A stretch of 64,000 nucleotides of DNA from Polyangium sp. 6x1 (GTDB lineage: Bacteria; Myxococcota_A; Polyangia; Polyangiales; Polyangiaceae), in assembly GCF_029946515.1 (NCBI RefSeq), contig NZ_JARZHH010000005.1, positions 62,001-126,000 of the forward strand, read 5' to 3'. Below are positions 1-9,593 of the stretch, one piece after another; within the stretch, counting starts at the first letter, position 1, and each line of letters opens with the position of its first letter. A program made the position numbers and the translations under genes. The notes beneath the pieces were generated by a model. That model had not been told where the DNA came from, ran no database searches, and was given only the letters and a program-made list of their open reading frames with translations.

Positions 1-1691
1 ATCACCGGGAAGGTGCCGTCGGGGTTGAACTCGTCGTCGAAGTAGCCCGTGAGCGTGAGCGGGTGCGCGCAGCGCTCGATCGGGCAGTTCTGCGCGAGCT
101 CTTCCTGCTTCTCCTTGTCCGGCCCGTCGAGCGGATCGACCCAGAGCGTGCACTCGTCCGTCGGACGACCACCGGTCTGGCTCGCATCGTCCGGACGAAC
201 GCCCGCGGGCAGGTTCTCCGCGCCGGGCGTGAGGTTCTCGCCGTTCGGGTTGCCGAACATGACGGCGAGGTCGCGGAAGATCTGCACGTAGGCCTCGCGG
301 CTGAAGCTGCCGCCCGTGCCGCTGCGCGGGTACTCGAACCACCACTGGTTGAAGACCTGCGTGTGCTCGTACGGATCCCGCGGCGGCAGCTTCCACGCAC
401 ACTTGCCGGGCGAGCCGTCGATCACGCCGATGCACGTCTCGTCCGCTGCGCACTCGGCGTTCGTCTGGCAGAGCGTGGGCTCGAGGTTGATGTCGCCGAG
501 GACCGTGCCCTTCGCGATCGGCCGGAACCCGCCGACGTAGTGGCGCTTGACCGCGTCGAGCATCCACGTCCAGTCGACCGGTCCGCCGAGCGGAGCGAGC
601 GCGTCGAAGAGGTTGTGGTGGCGCATGCCGAACATGGCCGTGCCGCCGCCGCCCATCGAGACGCCGAGGATCGCGCGGTGCGTGAGCCTGCGCGGGAAGG
701 CGTTCGTGCCCGCGTCCGCCGACACGACGGCCTGGTAGGTGCCGAGCCGCGGCGCCATGAACGAGAGCGCCCATCCGTCGCCCATCTTCACGATGCGCGC
801 GTCCGCGACCGGGACGACGCGCGGCTCCTTGAAGGCCGGGCCCGAGTACGAGACCGCGAGGTGCCGGAGGCGCGCCTTCTCGGGCAAACGCGCGGGGTTC
901 AGGGGGATCGTCATCGGCACGTCACGCTGGAACTTCGAGGTGACGGGGCCAAACGTGACCGCAGGGCCGAGCGGCTCGTAGCCCGACGGGAGCTTCGCGT
1001 CGCCGCACGCGATCGTCGCGTCGAACTTGGGGACGCTCCAGAGGTAGCTGCCGCTGTTCGGCTCGCTCGCGCGCTCGGGCAGGCCAAGGCTCGCCGCGGC
1101 GAGGCTGCCCTTCGCGGTGATCGTCTTGCCGCCCTCGACGGCGCCCGTCGCGCCGTCGCCGGCCGCGCAGGTGAGATCCGCGGTGCCAGCCGTGTCGAGG
1201 ACCTCGACTTCGAGCGTGGCCTCGGCCTCGGTGCCGTCGCCGCGGGGCAGGAAGGCCTTCAACGTCGCGCTGCCGCCCGTCTTGCCCGCGAGGACCGCGA
1301 CATCGACGCCGGCCTTGTACAGGTCGAGCGTGTCGCCCTTCGGCGCGGGCGTGATGTCCGCGCTCGAGGTCTCGAAGCGGATGGCGGTCTTCGTGCAGAA
1401 GTCGGGCTCGGCGACGACGCGGACCGACCGCGACGCGCACGTCGCGCCGTCGGCGCATTTCGCGAGGAAGACCCGGCTTGGTTCGAAGCGGAGCTTCACC
1501 ACGTCGGGCGACGGCGCCGAGCAGAAGTCACCTGGCCGGAGCGTCGGATCCGTGCCGCCGGGGTTGGTCCCCGGCGTGGTTTCGGTGGTGCAGCTCGGCG
1601 CGGCGACGGCGCCGATCGCGCCGAGCAGCGCGAGGACGAAGGCCGCGCGTGTGCGCGTGGAAGAAAAGCCCCCTAGGCGAGCGGTCGTCAT
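1..1691 (-). CDS. Secreted esterase-like protein, 3' end outside window
   Basis: Partial gene: 563 codons are visible from an ATG at 1691 and no stop is reached. The N-terminus has a basic stretch, a hydrophobic core and a Cys at residue 34 (AAPSC), so it is probably exported and perhaps lipidated, although this lipobox is weak. A GVSMG nucleophile-elbow motif (Ser345), followed by a Gly run and ALAPLGG, fits alpha/beta hydrolases of the putative-esterase (esterase D-like) type; the acid and His are not certain and may lie beyond the edge. The N-terminal half looks like beta-rich, Ig-like or binding sequence. It lies 81 bp after the preceding lipoprotein gene on the same strand and may be cotranscribed. 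The substrate is unknown. Confidence 0.85.
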   Translation of the reverse strand, partial: MTTARLGGFSSTRTRAAFVLALLGAIGAVAAPSCTTETTPGTNPGGTDPTLRPGDFCSAPSPDVVKLRFEPSRVFLAKCADGATCASRSVRVVAEPDFCTKTAIRFETSSADITPAPKGDTLDLYKAGVDVAVLAGKTGGSATLKAFLPRGDGTEAEATLEVEVLDTAGTADLTCAAGDGATGAVEGGKTITAKGSLAAASLGLPERASEPNSGSYLWSVPKFDATIACGDAKLPSGYEPLGPAVTFGPVTSKFQRDVPMTIPLNPARLPEKARLRHLAVSYSGPAFKEPRVVPVADARIVKMGDGWALSFMAPRLGTYQAVVSADAGTNAFPRRLTHRAILGVSMGGGGTAMFGMRHHNLFDALAPLGGPVDWTWMLDAVKRHYVGGFRPIAKGTVLGDINLEPTLCQTNAECAADETCIGVIDGSPGKCAWKLPPRDPYEHTQVFNQWWFEYPRSGTGGSFSREAYVQIFRDLAVMFGNPNGENLTPGAENLPAGVRPDDASQTGGRPTDECTLWVDPLDGPDKEKQEELAQNCPIERCAHPLTLTGYFDDEFNPDGTFPV

Positions 1692-1772
1692 GGGGTCGAG
1701 AGGATACCGAAGGAGGCGGACGGAAGGGGAGCTTCACGCGAACGAGGTCGCGCGAGGCTCGTGTCGTCCGGA

Positions 1773-3407
1773 TCAGGGGGAGGGCGGGGCCGGATCGGGC
1801 GGCGGTTCGGCGGGCATCTCCTCGCCGAGCCCGGGGAGCACGCCCGTGATCGGAGCCTTGCCGAGGGGCGCCACGATCACGCCGTCGGTGACGCTGCCGA
1901 GCCACGAGCCCTCGAGCGAGACGGGCACGGCGACGTCGTCGACCGTCGTGCCGGCTGCCGCGAAGATCTGGAGGAGGCCGATTTTTCCCTCGATGGCAGA
2001 ACCATCCTGGGCGGCGTCCCAGCGCGCGGTGAGCGCCTCCTGGCAGAGACCGGCGAGACAAGCGGCGTCGCAGGCGCCGAAGCTGCCGAGGGCCTGGCCG
2101 AGCGCGTCGCAGGCCGCGATCGTCGCGAGCGCATCGCCCATCGTCGCGCCTTCGGGCGCGCCTTCGAGCGCCACGCTCTTGCACGCGCCGCCCACGTAAC
2201 GCGTGGGCAGCCAGAAGATCTCGCCGCTCGTGGAGAGGTTGTCGCCCGGCTCGGACGCGATCTTCACGAGATGCGTGCCCGGCATGCCCGCTTCGTCGGC
2301 CGGGACGACGCCGAAGCGGCTCGGCGAGAACGTGCCGTAGCCGGGGACGGCCGTGAGCGCGGTCAAGCGCCCGGCGAGCTGGCTCGGCGGAGCGGCGATG
2401 CCCTTCTGCAGGAAGCCCTCGATCGCCGCGCGCAGCGACATCGGCTGCGCGGCGAGGTGATCCTTCGTGATCGTGTCCCAGCCGCTCGCCGCGCGGGCCT
2501 CGGCGAAGTTTGCTTCCTCGAGCTCGGACACGCGCGCGGCCATCTCGTCGAGCAGCACCGAGGCCATCTCGACGTCGGCCGGCGCGAACCTGTCGCGCAA
2601 GCTCTTGCCCGCCGCGTCGAGCATCGAGAGGAACGGCGCCTGCGCGGGCACGAAGTCGAGCGTGACGTCGAGGTCCGTCTTGCCGACGACGATGGGTTTG
2701 TCGATGACGTTGACCTTGAGCGTATGCGTCGTGCCGGCGATGAGACCACTCGCCGTGGCGCAGCCCCAGGCGAAGTGGCCGGCGCGCACCGAGACCGCGA
2801 GCGTCGGGCCGACGGGCGCCTTGTCCACGAGGAGCGGCGCGTCGACCGGCGCGCTGTTCACGAAATCGGCCGGGGCACCCTCCGGCAGGAGCGGCGCGAC
2901 CGCCTCGCACGTCGAGCGCGGCAGCACGCTGACCGTCCACTCCGTGACCACGCGTTTGCCCTTGTACTGGGGCACGACGTCGAGCGTCGCGAAGCCGTCG
3001 CCGCTCACCGTCACCGGGAGCTCGGCCGAGGGGCCGTCCTTGATCCACGCGCGGAGCCGGTAGGTCGTCGCCTTGTTCGGCGCGCGCATCGTCACGGTCG
3101 CCGTGCCCTTCGCGTCCATCGGCGCGGCGACGCGATCGAGCGTCGCGTCGAGCGAGTCGCCGAGCAGGACGAACCAGACTTCGTCCGAGGTCGGCGGCTC
3201 CGTTCGCACCGTGATCGTGGCGAGCTCACGCATGCCGAGCGAGAGCGGCCCCTCGTTCGTGAAGATGAGCTGGTTCTCGGGAGCCGGCTCCACGGGCGGC
3301 GACCAGGGCGTCTCCGCGGTCCTGTCTTCACTCGGGGCGCAGCCGAGGAGCGGTGGCCCCGCCGTGGCGAAGAGGACAAACCATGAAAGTCGGGAAGGAA
3401 AGCGCAT
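1773..3407 (-). CDS. Lipoprotein of unknown function
   Basis: 544 residues. A signal peptide ends in the lipobox LLGC at about residue 23, so the product should be an exported, lipid-anchored protein. The body has beta-rich segments resembling Ig-like modules (roughly residues 50-230). The C-terminal part has a Cys-containing stretch (GACDAACLAGLC, near residue 450) that could form disulfides. I recognise no enzyme motif. The ATG at 3407 is the natural start because it directly precedes the signal peptide, although no strong Shine-Dalgarno sequence is visible. It sits 66 bp after the P-type-ATPase-like gene and 81 bp before the esterase-like gene, all on the minus strand. Confidence 0.85.
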   Translation of the reverse strand: MRFPSRLSWFVLFATAGPPLLGCAPSEDRTAETPWSPPVEPAPENQLIFTNEGPLSLGMRELATITVRTEPPTSDEVWFVLLGDSLDATLDRVAAPMDAKGTATVTMRAPNKATTYRLRAWIKDGPSAELPVTVSGDGFATLDVVPQYKGKRVVTEWTVSVLPRSTCEAVAPLLPEGAPADFVNSAPVDAPLLVDKAPVGPTLAVSVRAGHFAWGCATASGLIAGTTHTLKVNVIDKPIVVGKTDLDVTLDFVPAQAPFLSMLDAAGKSLRDRFAPADVEMASVLLDEMAARVSELEEANFAEARAASGWDTITKDHLAAQPMSLRAAIEGFLQKGIAAPPSQLAGRLTALTAVPGYGTFSPSRFGVVPADEAGMPGTHLVKIASEPGDNLSTSGEIFWLPTRYVGGACKSVALEGAPEGATMGDALATIAACDALGQALGSFGACDAACLAGLCQEALTARWDAAQDGSAIEGKIGLLQIFAAAGTTVDDVAVPVSLEGSWLGSVTDGVIVAPLGKAPITGVLPGLGEEMPAEPPPDPAPPSP

Positions 3408-3473
3408 CGGAGGCGAGTTTACCCCGGAACGAGGGCGGCGGCGACCTCTCTGCGCACGATCTTGGGTGGTTTT

Positions 3474-5816
3474 TCAGGGCGGAAGGGGCACCCGGTCTGT
3501 CCGGACGTGCGCGAGAGCGCCCGCGGCGGGCAAACCCGGAGGCGTCGCGGCCTTGCCAGGCAGCCCGGGCGAAACCAGGAGGCGCGCCGCGTTCCCGCAG
3601 AGGATCAACGTCTCGCCGAGGACGAGCCCCGCCGCGGCGAGAGGGCTCAACAAGCCCGCCGCGCAGAGCGGAATGACGGCGGCGTTGTAGACGACCGAGA
3701 CGAGGAGGCTCTGCCGGACGGTCGCCCGCAAGGCGCGGGCGAGGTCGACGAGCCACGCGATCGTCTCCAGGCGGTCGTCGCAGAGCACGAGGGGCGCAGG
3801 CACGGCCACGGGCAACGCGCCGGGCGCGACGGCGAGCGAGACGTCCGCCGGGCACTTGTTCGCGCGGTCCTCCTGGCCGTCGCTGATGTGGAGGACACGC
3901 GCGCCGGCCTGCTGGAGATCACGCACGTGCAGGGCCTTCTCCGCCGGGCCGAGGCCGCCGAGCGCCGGCACGCCGAGCCGATGCGCGAGCGCGAGCGTCG
4001 CGTCGGGGCCGTCGCCGCTCACGAGGCGGCAGCCGAGCCCCCGCTGGAAGAGCGCGCGGAAGGCCTTCTCCGCGCCCACCCGCGGCGGATCCCAGAGCTC
4101 GAACCAGGCCTCGACGATCCCGTTTCGCCGGACGCACACGAGGCTCGCGCCCTCGCGCGCGTCCGTGGGCAGCGCATCCCCCGGGCGCGCGGCCGAGACC
4201 TCGATGAGCGCGCCGCGCGCCCGGCCGACCACGCCGTCGGGGCGTACGTCCGCGGCCTCGTCGAGCGCGCCCGGGCGCACGCCGGCCACCACGAGGTGAT
4301 GCGCGATGGCGCGGCCCGCGCGGTGCGTCGCGCTCGCCTCGAGCGCGGCCACGTCTTCGAGGATCGAGATGTCCGGGAAGTCGCGCCAGGCGAGGCGCGT
4401 GACCCGCGGCGTGCCGAGCGTCACGGTGCCGGCTTTGTCGAAGCAGGCGACCGTGGCCGTGGCGATCCCTTCGAGGGCCGCCGGATCCTTGACGACCACG
4501 CCGGCCGCGCGCGCCCGGAGGACGGCGATGGTCCGCGCGGCCGGCAGCGCGATCAAGAAGGCCGCGGGCGAGGCGCCGATGAGCACGGCGATCGCCGTGA
4601 GATAGCCGTCGGGGTGGAACGGGCCGCGGCCGAGCAGCGCGTGCACGACGAACGCGAAGCCGGCGAACGAGACGGACGCGACCGACAGGGCGAGCGACGC
4701 GACGTGCGCGAACGACTTTCCGCTGCGCTGCCGCGCGTCGCGCTCGATCCGCAGGGCGGCGCGATGCACCTCGGCGTCGGCTGCGGCGGCGATCTCCGAG
4801 CAGGACGCCCGCGCCACGCGCCCCGTGACCTCCCCCGAGAGCAGACGCGCGCCCGTCTCGACGATCTGCCCCCCGGCTCGATCCACGGCGTGTCCATCCG
4901 GCAGGGCCACGCGCGCGGCGCCCTCGAGGACGATGTCCACGGGCGTGACGTCGCCTTCGCCGAGGCGCACGCGGTCGCCGGGCGCGAGCAAGGCGCACGC
5001 GACGCGCTCGTCCACGCCGTTCGGGCCCACGCGGCGCACGCGGGCCTCGCGCGTCGCCGCGGACTGCGTGAGGCCCCGGAAGGCGCGCGTGAGCAAGGCC
5101 GTGTGCGCGTAGAGCCCGAGGATCGAGAAGCCGAGGATCGCGCCGGACGCCTCGAACGCCGCGAGCGAGAGCCCGTCGAGCTCCAGTCCGAAGCGCGTGA
5201 GTTTCTCCAGGATCGACGCGGCGCGGCTCGGGTCCGCGACCATCGCGAGGATGCCCAGGGCGAGCGCCAGCGTGGCGCACGTCAGCGTGACGACCTCGGT
5301 GCCGACGACGCCGCGGCGCGCGAGGGCGCGGGCGCGGTGGAAGAGGGGAGGGCCGGCCACGGCGAAGAGCAGCAGCGTGAAGCCGAGCTCGACCCAGGCG
5401 ATCTCCCGCTCGGGGGCGCGCGTGGGCCGCCACGAGGCGAGGGCGATGAGGTTGGCGAGCAGCGCGACGACCAGGCCGAACCGCCCTGCGTCGAGGCGCG
5501 TCCGCTCGCTCGGCGGTGCGCCCACGGCGGTCGTGAGCGTGAAGCCGCGCTGGGCCATGGCGGAGGCGATCTCGCGCTCGCTCGTGACCCGCACGTCGTA
5601 GATGGCCTGGGCGATCTCGCCGAAGAAGCCGACGGACGCCGCGCGGACGCCGGGCAGGGCGCGCAAGGCTTGCTCGGCGCGGCGGGCGCAGCTCCGGCAG
5701 GAGAGGCCTTCGACATGGAAGGTCGCCTCGTGCTCGAACGCGGGGCGCCCGCGGCCGCCCTCGCGCCCGGGGCGGGCGTCTCCATCGACCAGCGCAGTGG
5801 GGAAGGAATGATGCAT
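3474..5816 (-). CDS. P-type-ATPase-like membrane protein with degenerate catalytic motifs
   Basis: About 780 residues with the architecture of a heavy-metal P1B ATPase: an N-terminal HMA domain with a CRSC metal site (about residues 40-43), paired hydrophobic helices, an actuator region, a third helix pair and a phosphorylation/nucleotide domain. Signature motifs are altered. The membrane CPC motif reads as SPA (GASPAAF), the DKTGT loop reads DKAGT (Asp codon at 4439-4437, about residue 460, is kept), TGES-type sequence reads SGEV, the HP dipeptide reads HR, and GDGxND reads SDGQED. Known family members need these residues for transport, so this may be a pump with changed chemistry or a non-transporting relative. 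ATG at 5816 and GTG at 5822 are both possible starts. Confidence 0.85.
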   Translation of the reverse strand: MHHSFPTALVDGDARPGREGGRGRPAFEHEATFHVEGLSCRSCARRAEQALRALPGVRAASVGFFGEIAQAIYDVRVTSEREIASAMAQRGFTLTTAVGAPPSERTRLDAGRFGLVVALLANLIALASWRPTRAPEREIAWVELGFTLLLFAVAGPPLFHRARALARRGVVGTEVVTLTCATLALALGILAMVADPSRAASILEKLTRFGLELDGLSLAAFEASGAILGFSILGLYAHTALLTRAFRGLTQSAATREARVRRVGPNGVDERVACALLAPGDRVRLGEGDVTPVDIVLEGAARVALPDGHAVDRAGGQIVETGARLLSGEVTGRVARASCSEIAAAADAEVHRAALRIERDARQRSGKSFAHVASLALSVASVSFAGFAFVVHALLGRGPFHPDGYLTAIAVLIGASPAAFLIALPAARTIAVLRARAAGVVVKDPAALEGIATATVACFDKAGTVTLGTPRVTRLAWRDFPDISILEDVAALEASATHRAGRAIAHHLVVAGVRPGALDEAADVRPDGVVGRARGALIEVSAARPGDALPTDAREGASLVCVRRNGIVEAWFELWDPPRVGAEKAFRALFQRGLGCRLVSGDGPDATLALAHRLGVPALGGLGPAEKALHVRDLQQAGARVLHISDGQEDRANKCPADVSLAVAPGALPVAVPAPLVLCDDRLETIAWLVDLARALRATVRQSLLVSVVYNAAVIPLCAAGLLSPLAAAGLVLGETLILCGNAARLLVSPGLPGKAATPPGLPAAGALAHVRTDRVPLPP

Positions 5817-6011
5817 CGTCACCGCGGACCGGAGTCGCAGCGTGCGCTAGCGAACTTCGGGCCGCGGGCGATCACGACCGGCGGGCAACTCGTGCACGCG
5901 GCCGCAGGCGGTAACACCGCGTAATTGCGGAAAATCGCGAGGGAAAGGGAGAAGGTGGAGGGCCGCCGCGACGGACGTCGGCGGGGCGGGGGGATCGACC
6001 CTGGCGGATCG

Positions 6012-6653
6012 TTACTTCTTGTAGATCTGGGCGGCGGCGAGGCCGGCGCCGCGCGTCGCCTTCACGATGACCTTGCCGGGGCCGCCGATGGGCAGCGGGT
6101 TCTTGAAGCAGCCGTTCGCCTTGCCGCCGAGGATGGCCGTGGCGCCCTGGCCGTTGCTCTGGGCGAGGACCTGGGGGGGCAGGGGGGCGGCGCTGAGGAC
6201 GAGCTGCACGTCGAGCTGCTGGATGCCGACGCCGGAGGCGATGACCGAGTAGCACTTGCCGGCCTCGATGTTGATCGCCTGCTCGAGGACCTGGCCCTCC
6301 TGGAACTGGGCGGCGAAGGGCTGGCCGTCGGGCTGCATGCCGGGGGCCTCCGAGGCGGCGAGGCCCTGGAGCGCGAGCGTGGCGACCTGGGCGGCGGCGG
6401 GGGCGATCGGCGTGGCCGGGGCGCCTGCCGAGGCGCCCGCGCCCACCGTCGGCGCCGGCGTCGGGGTGGTCGCGGCGGGCGTCGGGGTGGGGGCCGGCTG
6501 CTGGTACTGGTTCGGGTTGTAGGAGCCCGGCTGCTGCCCGGCCGCGTACTGGTTCTGCTGCGACGGGTCGTTCGGGTCCGGGGTGTCGCTGCCGCCGCAG
6601 CCGACGGCGAAGAGGCCCAGCAGGGCCACGGGGAGGATCATCGAGAGGCGCAT
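6012..6653 (-). CDS. Small Pro/Gln-rich lipoprotein
   Basis: 213 residues. The start at 6653 is fixed by an AAGGAG ribosome site 7 nt upstream and by a following signal peptide with lipobox AVGC (Cys near residue 19); a longer in-frame extension to 6713 has no such support. The mature N-terminus is a low-complexity Pro/Thr/Ala/Gln/Tyr linker (about residues 25-85). The C-terminal ~110 residues form a compact domain with two Cys residues (GKCYSV and NGCFKN) and beta-rich sequence. This suggests a small ligand-binding or structural domain tethered to a membrane. I do not recognise the family. It is followed 190 bp later by the P-type-ATPase-like gene on the same strand. Confidence 0.88.
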   Translation of the reverse strand: MRLSMILPVALLGLFAVGCGGSDTPDPNDPSQQNQYAAGQQPGSYNPNQYQQPAPTPTPAATTPTPAPTVGAGASAGAPATPIAPAAAQVATLALQGLAASEAPGMQPDGQPFAAQFQEGQVLEQAINIEAGKCYSVIASGVGIQQLDVQLVLSAAPLPPQVLAQSNGQGATAILGGKANGCFKNPLPIGGPGKVIVKATRGAGLAAAQIYKK

Positions 6654-6890
6654 GGGTTGGCTCCTTGGAAATCTATGCTGCCGTGGTTCGGGTGCGCGGC
6701 GGCGCCGCCGCACCTCGGAAGACGCTCGGGGCCGACGCTGCGGCTCACCGATGCTTGGGCGTAAGACGGGCCCAGGCGTCCGCTACTTACACCGGATTCG
6801 TGCTGTGAGGGGAGGGGTTTGGAGGCAGAGTTCGTCGCAGAACTTTGCTGGGGGCCTGTCCCGGATCGACGGGCCTCTGCCCCCCGGGTT

Positions 6891-7943
6891 TCACTTGGGC
6901 TCCTCGATGCAGCAGCCCGTGAGGCAGTAGAAGCCGAAGTTGCAGGGCTCCTGGCCGGGCAGGCCGCAGGGCTGGACGTCGGCAGGGCACTGCTCGGGCG
7001 GGCTGCCGCCCATGCCGCCACTGCCGCCCATGCCGCCCATGCCGCCGTCCGGGGGCGGCGGGAAGCACTCGGGCGGCAGGGTGTCCTTGCCGATGCAGAG
7101 CTCGCACTTGCCGCATTCGTTGAAGCAGGCGCCCTTCACCTGCGTGCACGGGGCGCAGGCCTTCGGATCGTCGAGCTTGTCGAGCGTGCAGGAGAAGCTG
7201 CCCAGGCCATTTTCGGTGCCGAGCCAAACCGGACCGTACTCCTGTCCTCCCTTGTAAAGGACGCAGCAACCGAAGCAATCGCAGCCGTTCGGCGTGAGCT
7301 CCGGACAGATTTGCTTGCAGGTCTCGGGCTGGTCGTTGAGGAGCTCGTTACAACTGAGGGGCGTGCCGGGCGTGTTCGCGTTCTGGTTGTATTTGCACTT
7401 GTCGCCGTTCCACCACTCCGGGTTGTAGTCGGGCGCCGTGGAGAGCGGGTCGCACTGGTGGTTCCAGTAGCACTCGTCATTGCCCGTGCCGGAGTTCGAA
7501 TCCCAGAAGCAATCCTGAACGCACGCCGCGCCGGAGCCGCCGGGGATGCTCACGCCGAGGCCGGTCTCGCTGTTGTCGCAGGGGCCGAGGCACTCGGGAT
7601 CCTGCCAGTCGATGAGGCCGTCGCCGTCGTTGTCCATCGTGTCGCCGCACTGATAGACCTGGTTGACGCACGCGGCCGTGACGAACCCGCCGTCCGGGCC
7701 CACCCAGCCATCCGGCCCGGCGTCGGGGATGTTGCCCGTGCCGCCCGTGCCGCCCGCGCCGCCCGTGCTGCCGCCGACGCCGCCCGTGCCGCCCATGCCG
7801 CCGGTCGCGATGCCGCCGCCGCTCGCGCCGGAGCCGCTGGGGCTTTGCGTCTGGGGTTCGTCGCTACAGCCCACAGCAATGACGGCTGCGAGGAGGGGGC
7901 TCGCGAGGAGCAGGACCATTGCGCTCTTGGAAAAGGACGGCAT
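6891..7943 (-). CDS. Cysteine-rich lipoprotein with Gly linker
   Basis: 350 residues. The start at 7943 is supported by AAGGAG 7 nt upstream and a signal peptide ending AVGC; upstream in-frame codons to 8534 lack these signs. After the lipidated Cys comes a GGxGGxGG-type linker of about 45 residues. The rest is unusually rich in Cys and has the short motif DNDGDGLIDWQDPEC, similar to the Ca-binding/Cys-rich modules seen in secreted myxobacterial proteins, and CxxC pairs (CNECGKCELC-like spacing) that suggest several disulfides. It ends in a second Gly/Met-rich stretch and a Cys-rich tail. Function is unknown; an extracellular disulfide-stabilised surface protein is the most that can be said. 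Confidence 0.88.
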   Translation of the reverse strand: MPSFSKSAMVLLLASPLLAAVIAVGCSDEPQTQSPSGSGASGGGIATGGMGGTGGVGGSTGGAGGTGGTGNIPDAGPDGWVGPDGGFVTAACVNQVYQCGDTMDNDGDGLIDWQDPECLGPCDNSETGLGVSIPGGSGAACVQDCFWDSNSGTGNDECYWNHQCDPLSTAPDYNPEWWNGDKCKYNQNANTPGTPLSCNELLNDQPETCKQICPELTPNGCDCFGCCVLYKGGQEYGPVWLGTENGLGSFSCTLDKLDDPKACAPCTQVKGACFNECGKCELCIGKDTLPPECFPPPPDGGMGGMGGSGGMGGSPPEQCPADVQPCGLPGQEPCNFGFYCLTGCCIEEPK

Positions 7944-8170
7944 GTAAAGTCTCCTTGCCTGAAGCTCTGGCTCCGGGGGGCTCGGGTTCCCCGGGCCGTG
8001 TCCACGGACGAACGACGTGCAGGCACAATGCACGAGGCGCGCCAGCAGCGCAAGGCATGGGAAAGCGCCGAAAAGCCGCATTTCGACGGGGACGGTCACG
8101 CGGGGGTGGTTGCACGAGTGACCAGGTGTTGTCGTCAGTCGGGATCCGCCGACCTCGGCGCGCGCGAGGA

Positions 8171-8950
8171 TCAGACGAGGAGCGAGAGGCCGGTCCAGGT
8201 GAGGTGAACCGTCGCATGAGCGAGCATTGCAGATTCCAGGCTGCGACGGAAATAGAGCCAGCCGAAGGCGACGCCGGCGATTGCATTCAAAACGACGGTG
8301 CGGGCGATCAACGGGGCCGTGAGCGGAAGGCCCTGCCCGTGGACGGCGGGCAGGTGGCCCGCGCCGAAGAGGAGGGCGGTGAGCGCGATCGTGACCCACA
8401 CCGTCGCCGTGGTGGGGCTGCCCGAGGTCCGGACGATCTTTCCAATGGCCCAGGCAAAAAACGTCGCGAGGCCCCACCGCATCAAAAACTCTTCGGTGAG
8501 CCCGCCATAGAGCACGCTCGTGATCACGGTCCACGCAGTGCGTTTCTGGAGAATGCGGAGGCCCTGGCCGGCTTCGCCCAGGGTAGGGAGCATGAAATGG
8601 TCGAGGGCCAGGACCACGAGCGCGGTGAGGATGCCCAGGCCGACGGCGATCCGCACCTGGGCGCGGAATCGCGGCTCACCTGCGGGCTCGCCGGCCGCCC
8701 ACGCGGCGACGTGGGAGCGCAGGTGCAAGGAGGGCGCGAGGCGAACGCCCGTCGCGACGGCCAATGCCAGGAGGAGCAGGGGCTGGATCATCGACGCCGC
8801 CACGAGCACGGGCAGCGGCGGCAAGGGCGTGCCGCTCAGCGTCAACTGCCGGAGCTGCGGGATGGTGATGGGGAGCAGGCTGAGGACGCCCAGAGCTCCC
8901 AGGCCGAAGAGCACGCCGAATTGTCGCCACGAACGCTGAGGAGCTGCCAT
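8171..8950 (-). CDS. CPBP-family intramembrane metalloprotease
   Basis: 259 residues with about seven hydrophobic segments. It has the three signature elements of the CPBP (Abi/Rce1-like) family: EExxxR (E153, E154, R158), a second motif ending in His (FGAGH, H199), and a third with His residues in a late helix (HATVH, 245-249). Family members are membrane-embedded glutamate or metal-dependent proteases, known from CAAX processing and bacteriocin self-immunity. The ATG at 8950 has AAGG just upstream. It is the last gene of a close three-gene minus-strand set (26 bp after the leucine-rich protein gene), so its job may be linked to the kinase fusion upstream. Substrate unknown. Confidence 0.9.
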   Translation of the reverse strand: MAAPQRSWRQFGVLFGLGALGVLSLLPITIPQLRQLTLSGTPLPPLPVLVAASMIQPLLLLALAVATGVRLAPSLHLRSHVAAWAAGEPAGEPRFRAQVRIAVGLGILTALVVLALDHFMLPTLGEAGQGLRILQKRTAWTVITSVLYGGLTEEFLMRWGLATFFAWAIGKIVRTSGSPTTATVWVTIALTALLFGAGHLPAVHGQGLPLTAPLIARTVVLNAIAGVAFGWLYFRRSLESAMLAHATVHLTWTGLSLLV

Positions 8951-8976
8951 ATCGCCTTTCTGGGGCGAGCGGGCGT

Positions 8977-9579
8977 TCAGCGCAAGACTTCGACCCCACG
9001 CGCCGCGAGGCGATCGAGGACGGCGGGGTCGTCGACCGAGCCGAGGCTCACGTCGAGATTCGCGAGCTTGGGGAGCGCTTCCAGGCTCGCCGCGTGCGTC
9101 CAATCGCCGCTCAGGGTGAGATCCGTGAGATTGGCCAATCCTTCGAGGGGGCGGAGATCGCGGAGGTCGTCGAAAAAGCCGTGGCCGTCGAGGTCGAGCG
9201 TCTCGAGGCCCTCGAGCGCGCCGATGCCTGCGAGCGAGCGGAGCGCATAGGTGTCGTCCTCGCCGCCGGTAGAAACGCCGGCGCCGCTCTCCATCATCAT
9301 GTAGATCTCGTTTCCGCCGTCGAAATCGAGCCGATCGAGCTTCGCGACCTTCTTGCGATCGAGCTTGATCGCATGCAGCCGGGCCATGGCCGCCCGGAGC
9401 CGAACCGTATCGTCGTCGCCCTCGATCCCTTCGAGCTTGGCCTCGACCCGCTCCGCGCTCACGGCCTCGGCCTCCATCAGCGCGCCGAGCACGGCAATGT
9501 GCAGGCCGGGATCCGGGAACACGATGCGGGTCTCGTCCTTGTCCGCGGCCTTCTTGGTCGCGGCTTTTTTCGTGGTCAT
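8977..9579 (-). CDS. Leucine-rich-repeat-like protein
   Basis: 200 residues, cytoplasmic by appearance (no signal peptide). The N-terminus is Lys/Ala-rich (residues 1-12), then comes an alpha-helical region (about 20-90), then three or four leucine-rich units with the pattern LxxLxxLDLxG / LxxLTDLTLSG / LPKLANLDVSLG (about 115-195). Such repeats usually form a protein-binding surface. ATG at 9579 is chosen; an in-frame start at 9627 would overlap the kinase gene by 34 bp. It lies 14 bp behind the kinase fusion and 26 bp before the CPBP protease, which argues for cotranscription and perhaps an adaptor role. No enzyme motif. Confidence 0.8.
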   Translation of the reverse strand: MTTKKAATKKAADKDETRIVFPDPGLHIAVLGALMEAEAVSAERVEAKLEGIEGDDDTVRLRAAMARLHAIKLDRKKVAKLDRLDFDGGNEIYMMMESGAGVSTGGEDDTYALRSLAGIGALEGLETLDLDGHGFFDDLRDLRPLEGLANLTDLTLSGDWTHAASLEALPKLANLDVSLGSVDDPAVLDRLAARGVEVLR

Positions 9580-9593
9580 TACGGTGCTTTTTC

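Noticed and set aside
3462-5924. An 820-residue plus-strand open frame
   Set aside because: Opposite the P-type-ATPase-like gene, which has membrane segments and an HMA domain. No motif in the plus-strand frame.
7490-7515. tRNA-like GTTCGAATCCC
   Set aside because: Lies within the Cys-rich lipoprotein gene and no cloverleaf can be drawn around it.
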